Assembly: GCA_963855995.1 (NCBI GenBank)
Contig: OY979725.1
Location: 6,458,118-6,522,117, forward strand
Length of the DNA: 64,000 nt
Direction: 5' to 3'
Origin: Muricea muricata
Lineage: Eukaryota > Cnidaria > Anthozoa > Malacalcyonacea > Plexauridae
Under the pieces are notes generated by a model. The model had not been told where the DNA came from, searched no databases, and saw nothing but the letters and a program-made list of their open reading frames with translations. Below, piece by piece: positions 40,006 through 53,241 of the stretch. The position numbers were made by a program, and so were the translations under genes. Numbering within the stretch: the stretch's first letter is position 1; every line of letters begins with the position of its first letter.

Positions 40006-40328
40006 CTAAAAGAGACCTTCTAAATGGAAATTGCAGAACTTAGCAAGTCGAGAATCATGTTTTCGGCGCTCAAACCATCGAGATGAGCGAAATAACATGT
40101 TGAAATGAGAAACCTATAACTTGCTTGTAAACGGAAAAGAAACGATCTTAGAACCATCAAAATCGCGTTTTAAGCGTTCTAGAAGCGATTTGAGCGTAAA
40201 AACATGCTCAAATCACGAACTAAAAATTGCCGTCCTAAATCGAACACGGCGACGTTTAAGAGCTTAAAATGGTGTTTTCAGTGCTAAAGTGAACGAGTTG
40301 AGCGCAATGATGTACTGCAATCACGGAC
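40006..40328 (+). repeat. Hybrid monomer b/u
   Basis: The left part has b marks (gcaagtcgaga, taaacggaaaag). From the gcgtaaaaacatg segment on it has the u ending (ctcaaatc, gccgtcctaaatcgaac, tttaagag). A full b monomer follows directly, whose first bases read agatcttc, the usual follower of u. The arrangement implies a crossover at about 40140-40200. No long reading frame remains, because the right part restores the TAA stop in gagcttaaaa. Confidence 0.78.
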
Positions 40329-43300
40329 CTAAAAGAGATCTTCTAAATGGAAATTGCAGAACTTAGCAAGTCGAGAATCATGTTTTCGGCGCTCAAACCA
40401 TCGAGATGAGCGAAATAACATGTTGAAATGAGAAACCTATAACTTGCTTGTAAACGGAAAAGAAACGATCTTAGAACCATCAAAATCGCGTTTTAAGCGT
40501 TCTAGAAGCGATTTGAGCGTAAACACATGCTCAAATCACGAACTAAAAATTACCGTCTTGAATCGATCAGGGCAACGTTTTAGAGCTGAAAATGGTGTTT
40601 TCAGTGCTAAAGTGAACGAAATTAGCGCAATGATGTACTGCAATCACGGACCTAAAAGAGATCTTCTAAATGGAAATTGCAGAACTTAGCAAGTCGGGAA
40701 TCATGTTTTCGGCGCTCAAACCATCGAGATGAGCGAAATAACATGTTGAAATGAGAAACCTATAACTTGCTTGTAAACTGCAAAGGTACGATCTTAGAAC
40801 AATCAAAATCGCGTTTTAAGCGTTCTAGAAGCGATTGGAGCGTAAAAACATGTTCAAATCACGAACTAAAAATTACCGTCTTAAATCGATCACGGCGACG
40901 TTTTAGAGCTTAAAATTTTGTTTTCAGTGCTAAAGTGAGCGAGTTGAGCGCAATAATGTACTCCAATCACGGACCTAAAACAGACCTTCTAAATGGAAAT
41001 TGCAGAACTTAGCAACTCGGGAATCATGTTTTCGGTGCTCAAACCATCGAGATGAGCGAAATAACATGTTGAAAATAGAAACCTATAACTTCCTTTTAAA
41101 CTAAAAAGAAACGATCTTAGAACCATAAAAATCGAGTTTTAAGCGTTCTAGAAGCGATTTGAGCGTAAAAACATGCTCAAATCAAGAACTAAAAATTGCC
41201 GTCCTAAATTGATCACGGCGACGTTTAAGAGCTTAAAATGGTGTTTTCAGTGCTAAAGTGAGCGAGTTGAGCGCAATAATGTACTCCAATCACGGACCTA
41301 AAACAGACCTTCTAAATGGAAATTGCAGAACTTAGCAAGTCGGGAATCATGTTTTCGGTGCTCAAACCATCGAGATGAGCGAAATAACATGTTGAAAATA
41401 GAAACCTATAACTTCCTTTTAAACTAAAAAGAAACGATCTTAGAACCATAAAAATCGCGTTTTAAGCGTTCTAGAAGCGATTTGAGCGTAAAAACATGTT
41501 CAAATCACGAACTAAAAATTACCGCTTTAAATCGATCACGGCGACGTTTTAGAGCTTAAAATGGTGTTTTCAGTGCTAAAGTGAACGAGTTGAGCGCAAT
41601 AATGTACTCCAATCACGGACCTAAAAGAGACCTTCTAAATGGAAATTGCAGAACTTAGCAAGTCGGGAATCATGTTTTCGGCGCTCAAACCATCGAGATG
41701 AGCGAAATAACATGTTGAAATGAGAAACCTATAATTTGCTTGTAAACTAAAAAGAAACGATCTTAGAACCATAAAAATCGCGTTTTAAGCGTTCTAGAAG
41801 CGATTTGAGCGTAAAAACATGCTCAAATCACGAACTAAAAATTGGCGTCCTAAATCGAACACGGCGACGTTTAAGAGCTTAAAATGGTGTTTTCAGTGCT
41901 AAAGTGAACGAGTTGAGCGCAATGATGTACTGCAATCACGGACCTAAAAGAGATCTTCTAAATGGAAATTGCAGAACTTAGCAAGTCGGGAATCATGTTT
42001 TCGGCGCTCAAACCATCGAGATGAGCGAAATAACATGTTGAAATGAGAAACCTATAACTTGCTTGTAAACTAAAAAGAAACGATCTTAGAACCATCAAAA
42101 TCGCGTTTTAAGCGTTCTACAAGCGATTTGAGCGTAAAAACATATTCAAATCACGAACTAAAAATTACCGTCTTAAATCGATCACGGCGACGTTTTAGAG
42201 CTTAAAATGGTGTTTTCAGTGCTAAAGTGAACGAGTTGAGCGCAATAATGTACTCCAATCACGGACCTAAAAGAGACCTTCTAAATGGAAATTGCAGAAC
42301 TTAGCAAGTCGGGAATCATGTTTTCGGCGCTAAAACCATCGAGATGAGCGAAATAGCATGTTGAAATGAGAAACCTATAACTTGATTGTAAACTGAAAAG
42401 AAACGATCTTAGAACCATCAAAATCGCGTTTTAAGCGTTCTAGAAGCGATTGGAGCGTAAAAACATGCTCAAATCACGAACTAAAAATTGCCGTCCTAAA
42501 TCGATCACGGCGACGTTTAAGAGCTTAAAATGGTGTTTTCAATGCTAAAGTGAACGAGTTGAGCGCAATGATGTACTGCAGTCACGGATTTAAAAGAGAT
42601 CTTCTAAATGGAAATTGCAGAACTTAGCAAGTCGGGAATCATGTTTTCGGCGCTCAAACTATCGAGATGAGCGAAATAACATGTTGAAATGAGAAACCTA
42701 TAACTTGCTTGTAAACTGAAAAGAAACGATCTTAGAACCATCAAAATCGCGTTTTAAGCGTTCTAGAAGCGATTTGAGCGTAAAAACATGCTCAAATCAC
42801 GAACTAAAAATTACCGTCTTAAATCGATCACGGCGACGTTTTAGAGCTTAAAATGGTGTTTTCAGTGCTAAAATGAACGAGTTGAACGCAATGATGTACT
42901 GCATTCACGGACCTAAAAGAGACCTTCTAAATGGAAATTGCCGAACTTAGCAAGTCGGGAATCATGTTTTCGGCGCTCAACCTATCGAGATGAGCGAAAT
43001 AACATGTTGAAATTAGAAACCTATAACTTCCTTGTAAATTTAAAAAAACGATCTTAGAACCATCAAAATGGCGTTTAAGCGTTCTAGAAGCGATTTGAGC
43101 GTAAAAACATGCTCAAATCACGAACTAAAAATTGCCGTCCTAAATCGATCACGGCGACGTTTTAGAGCTTAAAATGGTATTTTAAGTGCTAAAGTGAACG
43201 AGTTTAGCGCAATGATGTACTGCAATCACGGACCTAAAAGAGACCTTCTAAATGGAAATTGCAGAACTTAGTAAATCGGGAATCATGTTTTCGGTGCTCA

Positions 43301-43554
43301 CACCATCGAGATGAGCGAAATAACATGTTGAAATGAGAAACCTATAACTTGCTTGTAAACTAAAAAAACGATCTTAGAACCATCAAAATCGCGTTTTAAG
43401 CGTTGTAGAAGCGATTTGAGCGTAAAAACATGCTCAAGTCACGAACTAAAAATTGCCGTCCTAAATCAATCACAGCGACGTTTTGAAGCTTAAAATGGTG
43501 TTTTCAGTGCTAAAGTGAACGAGTTGAGCGCAATAATGTACTCCAATCACGGAC
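40329..43554 (+). repeat. Ten-monomer block b v w x y z h' i j a'
   Basis: A b monomer with an 81-codon frame (40444-40689) and the mark gaacgaaattagcg opens the block; the same mark recurs only in the b monomer at 59368. Types v to z then follow in order. The i monomer at 42590 has aaaatgaacgagttgaacgc, and the j monomer at 42913 has aaaatggcg. The a' monomer has gttttgaagct (43479-43490), shared only with 61627, at an offset of 18393 bp. Confidence 0.85.
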
Positions 43555-46500
43555 CTAAAAGAGACCTTCTAAATGGAAATTGCAGAACTTAGCAAGTCGG
43601 GAATCATGTTTTCGGCGCTAAAACCATCGAGATGAGTGAAATAGCATGTTGAAATGAGAAACCTATAACTTGATTGTAAACTGAAAAGAAACGATCTTAG
43701 AACCATCAAAATCGCGTTTTAAGCGTTCTAGAAGCGATTGGAGCGTAAAAACATGTTCAAATCACGAACTAAAAATTACCGTCTTAAATCGATCACGGCG
43801 ACGTTTTAGAGCTTAAAATGGTGTTTTCAGTGCTAAAGTGAACGAGTTGAGCGCAATAATGTAGTGCAATCACGGACCTAAAAGAGACCTTCTAAATGGA
43901 AATTGCAGAACTTAACAAGTCGGGAATCATGTTTTCGGCGCTAACACCATCGAGATGAGCGAAATAGCATGTTGAAATGAGAAACCTATAACTTGATTGT
44001 AAACTGAAAAGAAACGATCTTAGAACCATCAAAATCGCGTTTTAAGCGTTCTAGAAGCGATTGGAGCGTAAAAACATGTTCAAATCACGCACTAAAAATT
44101 ACCGTCTTAAATCGATCACGGCGACAATTTAGAGCTTAAAATGCTGTTTTCAGTGCTAAAGTGAACGAGTTGAGCGCAATAATGTACTCCAATCACGGGC
44201 CTAAAACAGACCTTCTAAATGGAAATTGCAGAACTTAGCAAGTCGGGAATCATGTTTTCGGTGCTCAAACCATCGAGATGAGCGAAATAACATGTTGAAA
44301 TGAGAAACCTATAACTTGCTTGTGAACTAAAAAGAAACGATCTTAGAACCATAAAAATCGCGTTTTAAGCGTTCTAGAAGCGATTGGAGCGTAAAAACAT
44401 GCTCAAATCACGAACTAAAAATTACCGTCTTAAATCGATCACGGCGACGTTTTAGAGCTTAAAATGGTGTTTTCAGTGCTAAAGTGAACGAGTTGAGCGC
44501 AATGATGTACTGCATTCACGGACCTAAAAGAGACGTTCTAAATGGAAATTGCCGAACTTAGCAAGTCGGGAATCATGTTTTCGGCGCTCAAACTATCGAG
44601 ATGAGCGAAATAACATGTTGAAATGAGAAACCTATAACTTGATTGTAAACTGAAAAGAAACGATCTTAGAACCATCAAAATCGCGTTTTAAGCGTTCTAG
44701 AAGCGATTGGAGCGTAAAAACATGTTCAAATCACGAACTAAAAATTACCGTCTTAAATCGATCACGGCGACAATTTAGAGCTTAAAATGCTGTTTTCAGT
44801 GCTAAAGTGAACGAGTTGAGCGCAATAATGTAGTGCAATCACGGGCCTAAAACAGACCTTCTAAATGGAAATTGCAGAACTTAACAAGTCGGGAATCATG
44901 TTTTCGGCGCTAACACCATCGAGATGAGCGAAATAGCATGTTGAAATGAGAAACCTATAACTTGATTGTAAACTGAAAAGAAACGATCTTAGAACCATCA
45001 AAATCGCGTTTTAAGCGTTCTAGAAGCGATTGGAGCGTAAAAACATGTTCAAATCACGAACTAAAAATTTTCGTCTTAAATCGATCACGGCGACAATTTA
45101 GAGCTTAAAATGCTGTTTTCAGTGCTAAAGTGAACGAGTTGAGCGCAATAATGTACTCCAATCACGGGCCTAAAACAGACCTTCTAAATGCAAATTGCAG
45201 AACTTAGCAAGTCGGGAATCATGTTTTCGGTGCTCAAACCATCGAGATGAGCGAAATAACATGTTGAAATGAGAAACCTATAACTTGCTTGTGAACTAAA
45301 AAGAAACGATCTTAGAACCATAAAAATCGCGTTTTAAGCGTTTTAGAAGCGATTTGAGCGTAAAAACATGTTCAAATCACGAACTAAAAATTACCGTCTT
45401 AAATCGATCACGGCGACGTTATAGAGCTTAAAATGGTGTTTTCAGTGCTAAAGTGAACGAGTTGAGCGCAATAATGTAGTGCAATCACGGACCTAAAAGA
45501 GACCTTCTAAATGGAAATTGCAGAACTTAGCAAGTCGGGAATCATGTTTTCGGCGCTAAAACCATCGAGATGAGCGAAATAGCATGTTGAAATGAGAAAC
45601 CTATAACTTGATTGTAAACTGAAAAGAAACGATCTTAGAACCATCAAAATCGCGTTTTAAGCGTTCTAGAAGCGATTGGAGCGTAAAAACATGCTCAAAT
45701 CACGAACTAAAAATTGCCGTCCTAAATCGAACACGGCGACGTTTAAGAGCTTAAAATGGTGTTTTCAGTGCTAAAGTGAACGAGTTGAGCGCAATGATAT
45801 ACTGCAGTCACGGATTTAAAAGAGATCTTCTAAATGGAAATTGCGGAACTTAGCAAATCGGGAATCATGTTTTCGGCGCTCAAACTATCGAGATGAGCGA
45901 AATAACATGTTGAAATGAGAAACCTATAACTTGCTTGTGAACTAAAAAGAAACGATCTTAGAACTATAAAAATCGCGTTTTAAGCGTTTTAGAAGCGATT
46001 TGAGCGTAAAAACATGTTCAAATCACGAACTAAAAATTACCGTCTTAAATCGATCACGGCGACGTTTTAGAGCTTAAAATGGTGTTTTCAGTGCTAAAGT
46101 GAACGAGTTGAGCGCAATAATGTACTCCAATCACGGACCTAAAAGAGACCTTCTAAATGGAAATTGCAGAACTTAGCAAGTCGGGAATCATGTTTTCGGC
46201 GCTAAAACCATCGAGATGAGTGAAATAGCATGTTGAAATGAGAAACCTATAACTTGATTGTAAACTGAAAAGAAACGATCTTAGAACCATCAAAATCGCG
46301 TTTTAAGCGTTCTAGAAGCGATTGGAGCGTAAAAACATGTTCAAATCACGAACTAAAAATTACCGTCTTAAATCGATCACGGCGACGTTTTAGAGCTTAA
46401 AATGGTATTTTCAGTGCTAAAGTGAACGAGTTGAGCGCAATAATGTAGTGCAATCATGGACCTAAAAGAGACCTTCTAAATGGAAATTGCAGAACTTAGC

Positions 46501-46784
46501 AAGTCGGGAATCATGTTTTCGGCGCTAAAACCATCGAGATGAGCGAAATAGCATGTTGAAATGAGAAACCTATAACTTGATTGTAAACTGAAAAGAAACG
46601 ATCTTAGAACCATCAAAATCGCGTTTTAAGCGTTCTAGAAGCGATTGGAGCGTAAAAACATGTTCAAATCACGAACTAAAAATTACCGTCTTAAATCGAT
46701 CACGGCGACGTTTTAGAGCTTAAAATGGTGTTTTCAGTGCTAAAGTGAACGAGTTGAGCGCAATAATGTACTCCAATCACGGAC
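43555..46784 (+). repeat. Scrambled stretch of hybrid l, k, i, s monomers
   Basis: Ten monomers do not follow any of the orders seen elsewhere. They are l-like with gagtgaaatagc (43555), l2 with cacgcac (43878), k with an i-like ending (44201), an i-like left half with an l2 right half (44524), l2 with attttcgtc (44847), k with aaatgcaaattg (45170), l with an h ending and gatatactgc (45493), s joined to k (45816), l-like with gagtgaaatagc (46139) and l (46462). At least four are hybrids. This is the most rearranged part of the window. Confidence 0.75.
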
Positions 46785-49045
46785 CTAAAACAGACCTTCT
46801 AAATGAAAATTGCAGAACTTAGCAAGTCGGGAATCATGTTTTCGGTGGTCAAACCATCGAGATGAGCGAAATAACATGTTGAAATGAGAAACCTATAACT
46901 TGCTTGTGAACTAAAAAGAAACGATCTTAGAACCATCAAAATCGCGTTTTAAGCGTTCTAGAAGCGATTTGAGCGTAAAAACATAATCAAATCACGAACT
47001 AAAAATTACCGTCTTAATTCGATCACGGCGACGTTTTAGAGCTTAAAATGGTGTCTTCAGTGCTAAAGTGAACGAGTTGAGCGCAATAATGTAGTGCAAT
47101 CACGGACCTAAAAGAGACCTTCTAAATGGAAATTGCAGAACTTAGCAAGTCGCGAATCATGTTTTCGGCGCTAAAACCATCGAGATGAGCCAAATAGCAT
47201 GTTGAAATGAGAAACCTATAACTTGATTGTAAACTGAAAAGAAACGATCTTAGAACCATCAAAATCGCGTTTTAAGCGTTCTAGAAGCGATTGGAGCGTA
47301 AAAACATGTTCAAATCACGAACTAAAAATTACCGTCTTAAATCGATCACGGCGACGTTTTAGAGCTTAAAATGGTGTTTTCAGTGCTAAAGTGAACGAGT
47401 TGAGCGCAATAATGTACTCCAATCACGGACCTAAAACAGACCTTCTAAATGGAAATTGCAGAACTTAGCAAGTCGGGAATCATGTTTTCGGTGCTCAAAC
47501 CATCGAGATGAGCGAAATAACATGTTGAAATGAGAAACCTATAACTTGCTTGTGAACTAAAAAGAAACGATCTTAGAACCATCAAAATCGCGTTTTAAGC
47601 GTTCTAGAAGCGATTTGAGCGTAAAAACATAATCAAATCACGAACTAAAAATTACCGTCTTAAATCGATCACGGCGACGTTTTAGAGCTTAAAATGGTGT
47701 TTTCAGTGCTAAAGTGAACGAGTTGAGCGCAATAATGTAGTGCAATCACGGACCTAAAAGAGACCTTCTAAATGGAAATTGCAGAACTTAGCAAGTCGGG
47801 AATCATGTTTTCGGCGCTAAAACTATCGAGATGAGCCAAATAGCATGTTGAAATGAGAAACCTATAACTTGATTGTAAACTGAAAAGAAACGATCTTAGA
47901 ACCATCAAAATCGCGTTTTAAGCGTTCTAGAAGCGATTGGAGCGTGAAAACATGTTCAAATCACGAACTAAAAATTACCGTCTTAAATCGATCACGGCGA
48001 CGTTTTAGAGCTTAAAATGGTGTTTTCAGTGCTAAAGTGAACGAGTTGAGCGCAATAATGTAGTGCAATCACGGACCTAAAACAGACCTTCTAAATGGAA
48101 ATTGCAGAACTTAGCAAGTCGGGAATCATGTTTTCGGTGCTCAAACCATCGAGATGAGCGAAATAACATGTTGAAATGAGAAACCTATAACTTGCTTGTG
48201 AACTAAAAAGAAACGATCTTAGAACCATAAAAATGGCGTTTTAAGCGTTTTAGAAGCGATTTGAGCGTAAGAACATGTTCAAATCACGAACTAAAAATTA
48301 CCGTCTTAAATCGATCACGGCGACGTTTTAGAGCTTAAAATGGCGTTTTCAGTGCTAAAGTGAACGAGTTGAGCGCAATAATGTAGTGCAATCACGGACC
48401 TAAAAGAGACCTTCTAAATGGAAATTGCAGAACTTAGCAAGTCGGGAATCATGTTTTCGGTGCTCACACCATCGAGATGAGCGAAATAACATGTTGAAAT
48501 GAGAAACCTATAACTTGATTGTAAACTGAAAAGAAACGATCTTAGAACCATCAAAATCGCGTTTTAAGCGTTCTAGAAGCGATTGGAGCGTAAAAACATG
48601 CTCAAATCACGAACTAAAAATTGCCGTCCTAAATCGATCACGGCGACGTTTAAGAGCTTAAAATGGTGTTTTCAGTGCTAAAGTGAACGAGTTGAGTGCA
48701 ATGATGTACTGCAGTCACGGATTTAAAAGAGATCTTCTAAATGGAAATTGCGGAACTTAGCAAATCGGGAATCATGTTTTCGGCGCTCAAACTATCGAGA
48801 TGAGCGAAATAACATGTTGAAATGAGAAACCTATAACTTGCTTGTAAACTGAAAAGAAACGATCTTAGAACCATCAAAATCGCGTTTTAAGCGTTCTAGA
48901 AGCGATTTGAGCGTAAAAACATGCTCAAATCACGAACTAAAAATTACCGTCTTAAATCGATCACGGCGACGTTTAAGAGCTTAAAATGGTGTCTTCAGTG
49001 CTAAAGTGAACGAGTTGAGCGCAATAATGTAGTGCAATCACGGAC
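46785..49045 (+). repeat. Seven-monomer unit, 2261 bp, tandem copy 1
   Basis: The unit begins with a hybrid monomer whose left half resembles o (gtgaac) with aaatgaaaattg and ggtggtcaaacc, and whose right half is m (cataatc, cttaattcg, gtgtcttc). It continues n, o, p, q, r, s. The p copy has gagcgtgaaaac. The s monomer ends in gtgtcttc and tagtgc, an m-like tail, so it is itself a hybrid that returns the unit to its starting type. Confidence 0.88.
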
Positions 49046-51306
49046 CTAAAAGAGACCTTCTAAATGAAAATTGCAGAACTTAGCAAGTCGGGAATCATGT
49101 TTTCGGTGGTCAAACCATCGAGATGAGCGAAATAACATGTTGAAATGAGAAACCTATAACTTGCTTGTGAACTAAAAAGAAACGATCTTAGAACCATCAA
49201 AATCGCGTTTTAAGCGTTCTAGAAGCGATTTGAGCGTAAAAACATAATCAAATCACGAACTAAAAATTACCGTCTTAATTCGATCACGGCGACGTTTTAG
49301 AGCTTAAAATGGTGTCTTCAGTGCTAAAGTGAACGAGTTGAGCGCAATAATGTAGTGCAATCACGGACCTAAAAGAGACCTTCTAAATGGAAATTGCAGA
49401 ACTTAGCAAGTCGCGAATCATGTTTTCGGCGCTAAAACCATCGAGATGAGCCAAATAGCATGTTGAAATGAGAAACCTATAACTTGATTGTAAACTGAAA
49501 AGAAACGATCTTAGAACCATCAAAATCGCGTTTTAAGCGTTCTAGAAGCGATTGGAGCGTAAAAACATGTTCAAATCACGAACTAAAAATTACCGTCTTA
49601 AATCGATCACGGCGACGTTTTAGAGCTTAAAATGGTGTTTTCAGTGCTAAAGTGAACGAGTTGAGCGCAATAATGTACTCCAATCACGGACCTAAAACAG
49701 ACCTTCTAAATGGAAATTGCAGAACTTAGCAAGTCGGGAATCATGTTTTCGGTGCTCAAACCATCGAGATGAGCGAAATAACATGTTGAAATGAGAAACC
49801 TATAACTTGCTTGTGAACTAAAAAGAAACGATCTTAGAACCATCAAAATCGCGTTTTAAGCGTTCTAGAAGCGATTTGAGCGTAAAAACATAATCAAATC
49901 ACGAACTAAAAATTACCGTCTTAAATCGATCACGGCGACGTTTTAGAGCTTAAAATGGTGTTTTCAGTGCTAAAGTGAACGAGTTGAGCGCAATAATGTA
50001 GTGCAATCACGGACCTAAAAGAGACCTTCTAAATGGAAATTGCAGAACTTAGCAAGTCGGGAATCATGTTTTCGGCGCTAAAACTATCGAGATGAGCCAA
50101 ATAGCATGTTGAAATGAGAAACCTATAACTTGATTGTAAACTGAAAAGAAACGATCTTAGAACCATCAAAATCGCGTTTTAAGCGTTCTAGAAGCGATTG
50201 GAGCGTGAAAACATGTTCAAATCACGAACTAAAAATTACCGTCTTAAATCGATCACGGCGACGTTTTAGAGCTTAAAATGGTGTTTTCAGTGCTAAAGTG
50301 AACGAGTTGAGCGCAATAATGTAGTGCAATCACGGACCTAAAACAGACCTTCTAAATGGAAATTGCAGAACTTAGCAAGTCGGGAATCATGTTTTCGGTG
50401 CTCAAACCATCGAGATGAGCGAAATAACATGTTGAAATGAGAAACCTATAACTTGCTTGTGAACTAAAAAGAAACGATCTTAGAACCATAAAAATGGCGT
50501 TTTAAGCGTTTTAGAAGCGATTTGAGCGTAAGAACATGTTCAAATCACGAACTAAAAATTACCGTCTTAAATCGATCACGGCGACGTTTTAGAGCTTAAA
50601 ATGGTGTTTTCAGTGCTAAAGTGAACGAGTTGAGCGCAATAATGTAGTGCAATCACGGACCTAAAAGAGACCTTCTAAATGGAAATTGCAGAACTTAGCA
50701 AGTCGGGAATCATGTTTTCGGTGCTCACACCATCGAGATGAGCGAAATAACATGTTGAAATGAGAAACCTATAACTTGATTGTAAACTGAAAAGAAACGA
50801 TCTTAGAACCATCAAAATCGCGTTTTAAGCGTTCTAGAAGCGATTGGAGCGTAAAAACATGCTCAAATCACGAACTAAAAATTGCCGTCCTAAATCGATC
50901 ACGGCGACGTTTAAGAGCTTAAAATGGTGTTTTCAGTGCTAAAGTGAACGAGTTGAGTGCAATGATGTACTGCAGTCACGGATTTAAAAGAGATCTTCTA
51001 AATGGAAATTGCGGAACTTAGCAAATCGGGAATCATGTTTTCGGCGCTCAAACTATCGAGATGAGCGAAATAACATGTTGAAATGAGAAACCTATAACTT
51101 GCTTGTAAACTGAAAAGAAACGATCTTAGAACCATCAAAATCGCGTTTTAAGCGTTCTAGAAGCGATTTGAGCGTAAAAACATGCTCAAATCACGAACTA
51201 AAAATTACCGTCTTAAATCGATCACGGCGACGTTTTAGAGCTTAAAATGGTGTTTTAAGTGCTAAAGTGAACGAGTTGAGCGCAATGATGTACTGCAATC
51301 ACGGAC
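49046..51306 (+). repeat. Seven-monomer unit, 2261 bp, tandem copy 2
   Basis: This is a direct repeat of 46785-49045 with the same length and the same private marks (aaatgaaaattg, ggtggtc, gagcgtgaaaac). The first monomer starts with ctaaaagag where copy 1 has ctaaaacag. The last s monomer ends in tttaagtgc and gatgtactgc, like the s monomers at 9353 and 36140, and leads into a d monomer. By eye the shared part shows only a handful of differences. Confidence 0.9.
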
Positions 51307-53241
51307 CTAAAAGAGACCTTCTAAATGGAAATTGCAGAACTTAGCAAGTCGGGAATCATGTTTTCGGCGCTCAAACCATCGAGATGAGCGAAATAACATG
51401 TTGAAATGAGAAACCTATAACTTGCATGTAAACTAAAAAGAAACGATCTTAGAACCATCAACATCGCGTTTTAAACGTTCTAGAAGCGATTTGAGCGTAA
51501 AAACATGCTCAAATCACGAACTAAAAATTGCCGTCCTAAATCGATCACGGCGACGTTTAAGAGCTTAAAATGGAGTTTTCAGTGCTAAAGTGAACGAGTT
51601 GAGCGCAATAATGTACTGCAATCACGGACCTAAAAGAGACCTTCTAAATGGAAATTGCAGAACTTAGCAAGTCGGGAATCATGTTTTCGGCGCTCAACCT
51701 ATCGAGATGAGCGAAATAACACGTTGAAATGAGAAACCTATAACTTCCTTGTAAATTTAAAAAAACGATCTTAGAACCATCAAAACCGCGTTGTAAGCGT
51801 TCTAGAAGCGATTGGAGCGTAAAAACATGTTCAAATCACGAACTAAAAATTACCGTCTTAAATCGATCACGGCGACGTTTTAGAGCTTAAAATGGTGTTT
51901 TCAGTGCTAAAGTGAACGAGTTGAGCGCAATAATGTACTCCAATCACGGACCTAAAACAGACCTTCTAAATGGAAATTGCAGAACTTAGCAAGTCGGGAA
52001 TCATGTTTTCGATGCTCAAACCATCGAGATGAGCGAAATAACATGTTGAAATGAGAAACCTATAACTTGCTTGTGAACTAAAAAGAAACGATCTTAGAAC
52101 CATCAAAATCGCGTTTTAAGCGTTCTAGAAGCGATTTGAGCGTAAAAACATGTTCAAATCACGAACTAAAAATTACCGTCTTAAATCGATCACGGCGACG
52201 TTTTAGAGCTTAAAATGGTGTTTTCAGTGCTAAAGTGAACGAGTTGAGCGCAATAATGTACTGCAATCACGGACCTAAAAGAGACCTTCTAAATGGAAAT
52301 TGCAGAACTTAGCAAGTCGGGAATCATGTTTTCGGCGCTAAAACCATCGCGATGAGCGAAATAGCATGTTGAAATGAGAAACCTATAACTTGATTGTAAA
52401 CTGAAAAGAAACGATCTTAGAACCATCAAAATCGCGTTTTAAGCGTTCTAGAAGCGATTGGAGCGTAAAAACATGCTCAAATCACGAACTAAAAATTGCC
52501 GTCCTAAATCGATCACGGCGACGTTTAAGAGCTTAAAATGGTGTTTTCAGTGCTAAAGTGAACGAGTTGAGCGCAATGATGTACTGCAGTCACGGATTTA
52601 AAAGAGATCTTCTAAATGGAAATTGCAGAACTTAGCAAGTCGGGAATCATGTTTTCGGCGCTCAAACTATCGAGATGAGCGAAATAACATGTTGAAATGA
52701 GAAACCTATAACTTGCTTGTAAACTGAAAAGAAACGATCTTAGAACCATCAAAATCGCGTTTTAAGCGTTCTAGAAGCGATTTGAGCGTAAAAACATGCT
52801 CAAATCACGAACTAAAAATTACCGTCTTAAATCGATCACGGCGACGTTTTAGAGCTTAAAATGGTGTTTTCAGTGCTAAAGTGAACGAGTTGAGCGCAAT
52901 GATGTACTGCATTCACGGACCTAAAAGAGACCTTCTAAATGGAAATTGCCGAACTTAGCAAGTCGGGAATCATGTTTTCGGCGCTCAACCTATCGAGATG
53001 AGCGAAATAACATGTTGAAATTAGAAACCTATAACTTCCTTGTAAATTTAAAAAAACGATCTTAGAACCATCAAAATCGCGTTTAAGCGTTCTAGAAGCG
53101 ATTTGAGCGTAAAAACATGCTCAAATCACGAACTAAAAATTGCCGTCCTAAATCGATCACGGCGACGTTTTAGAGCTTAAAATGGTATTTTAAGTGCTAA
53201 AGTGAACGAGTTTAGCGCAATGATGTACTGCAATCACGGAC
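51307..53241 (+). repeat. Six-monomer block d e f h i j
   Basis: The d, e and f monomers match 10642-11609 at an offset of 40665 bp, sharing gcatgtaaac and atggagttttc in d. The g monomer that follows f at 11610 is absent here, so h (catcgcgatg) follows f directly. This is a one-monomer contraction with register kept. The h-i-j part also matches 54533-55499. Confidence 0.83.
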
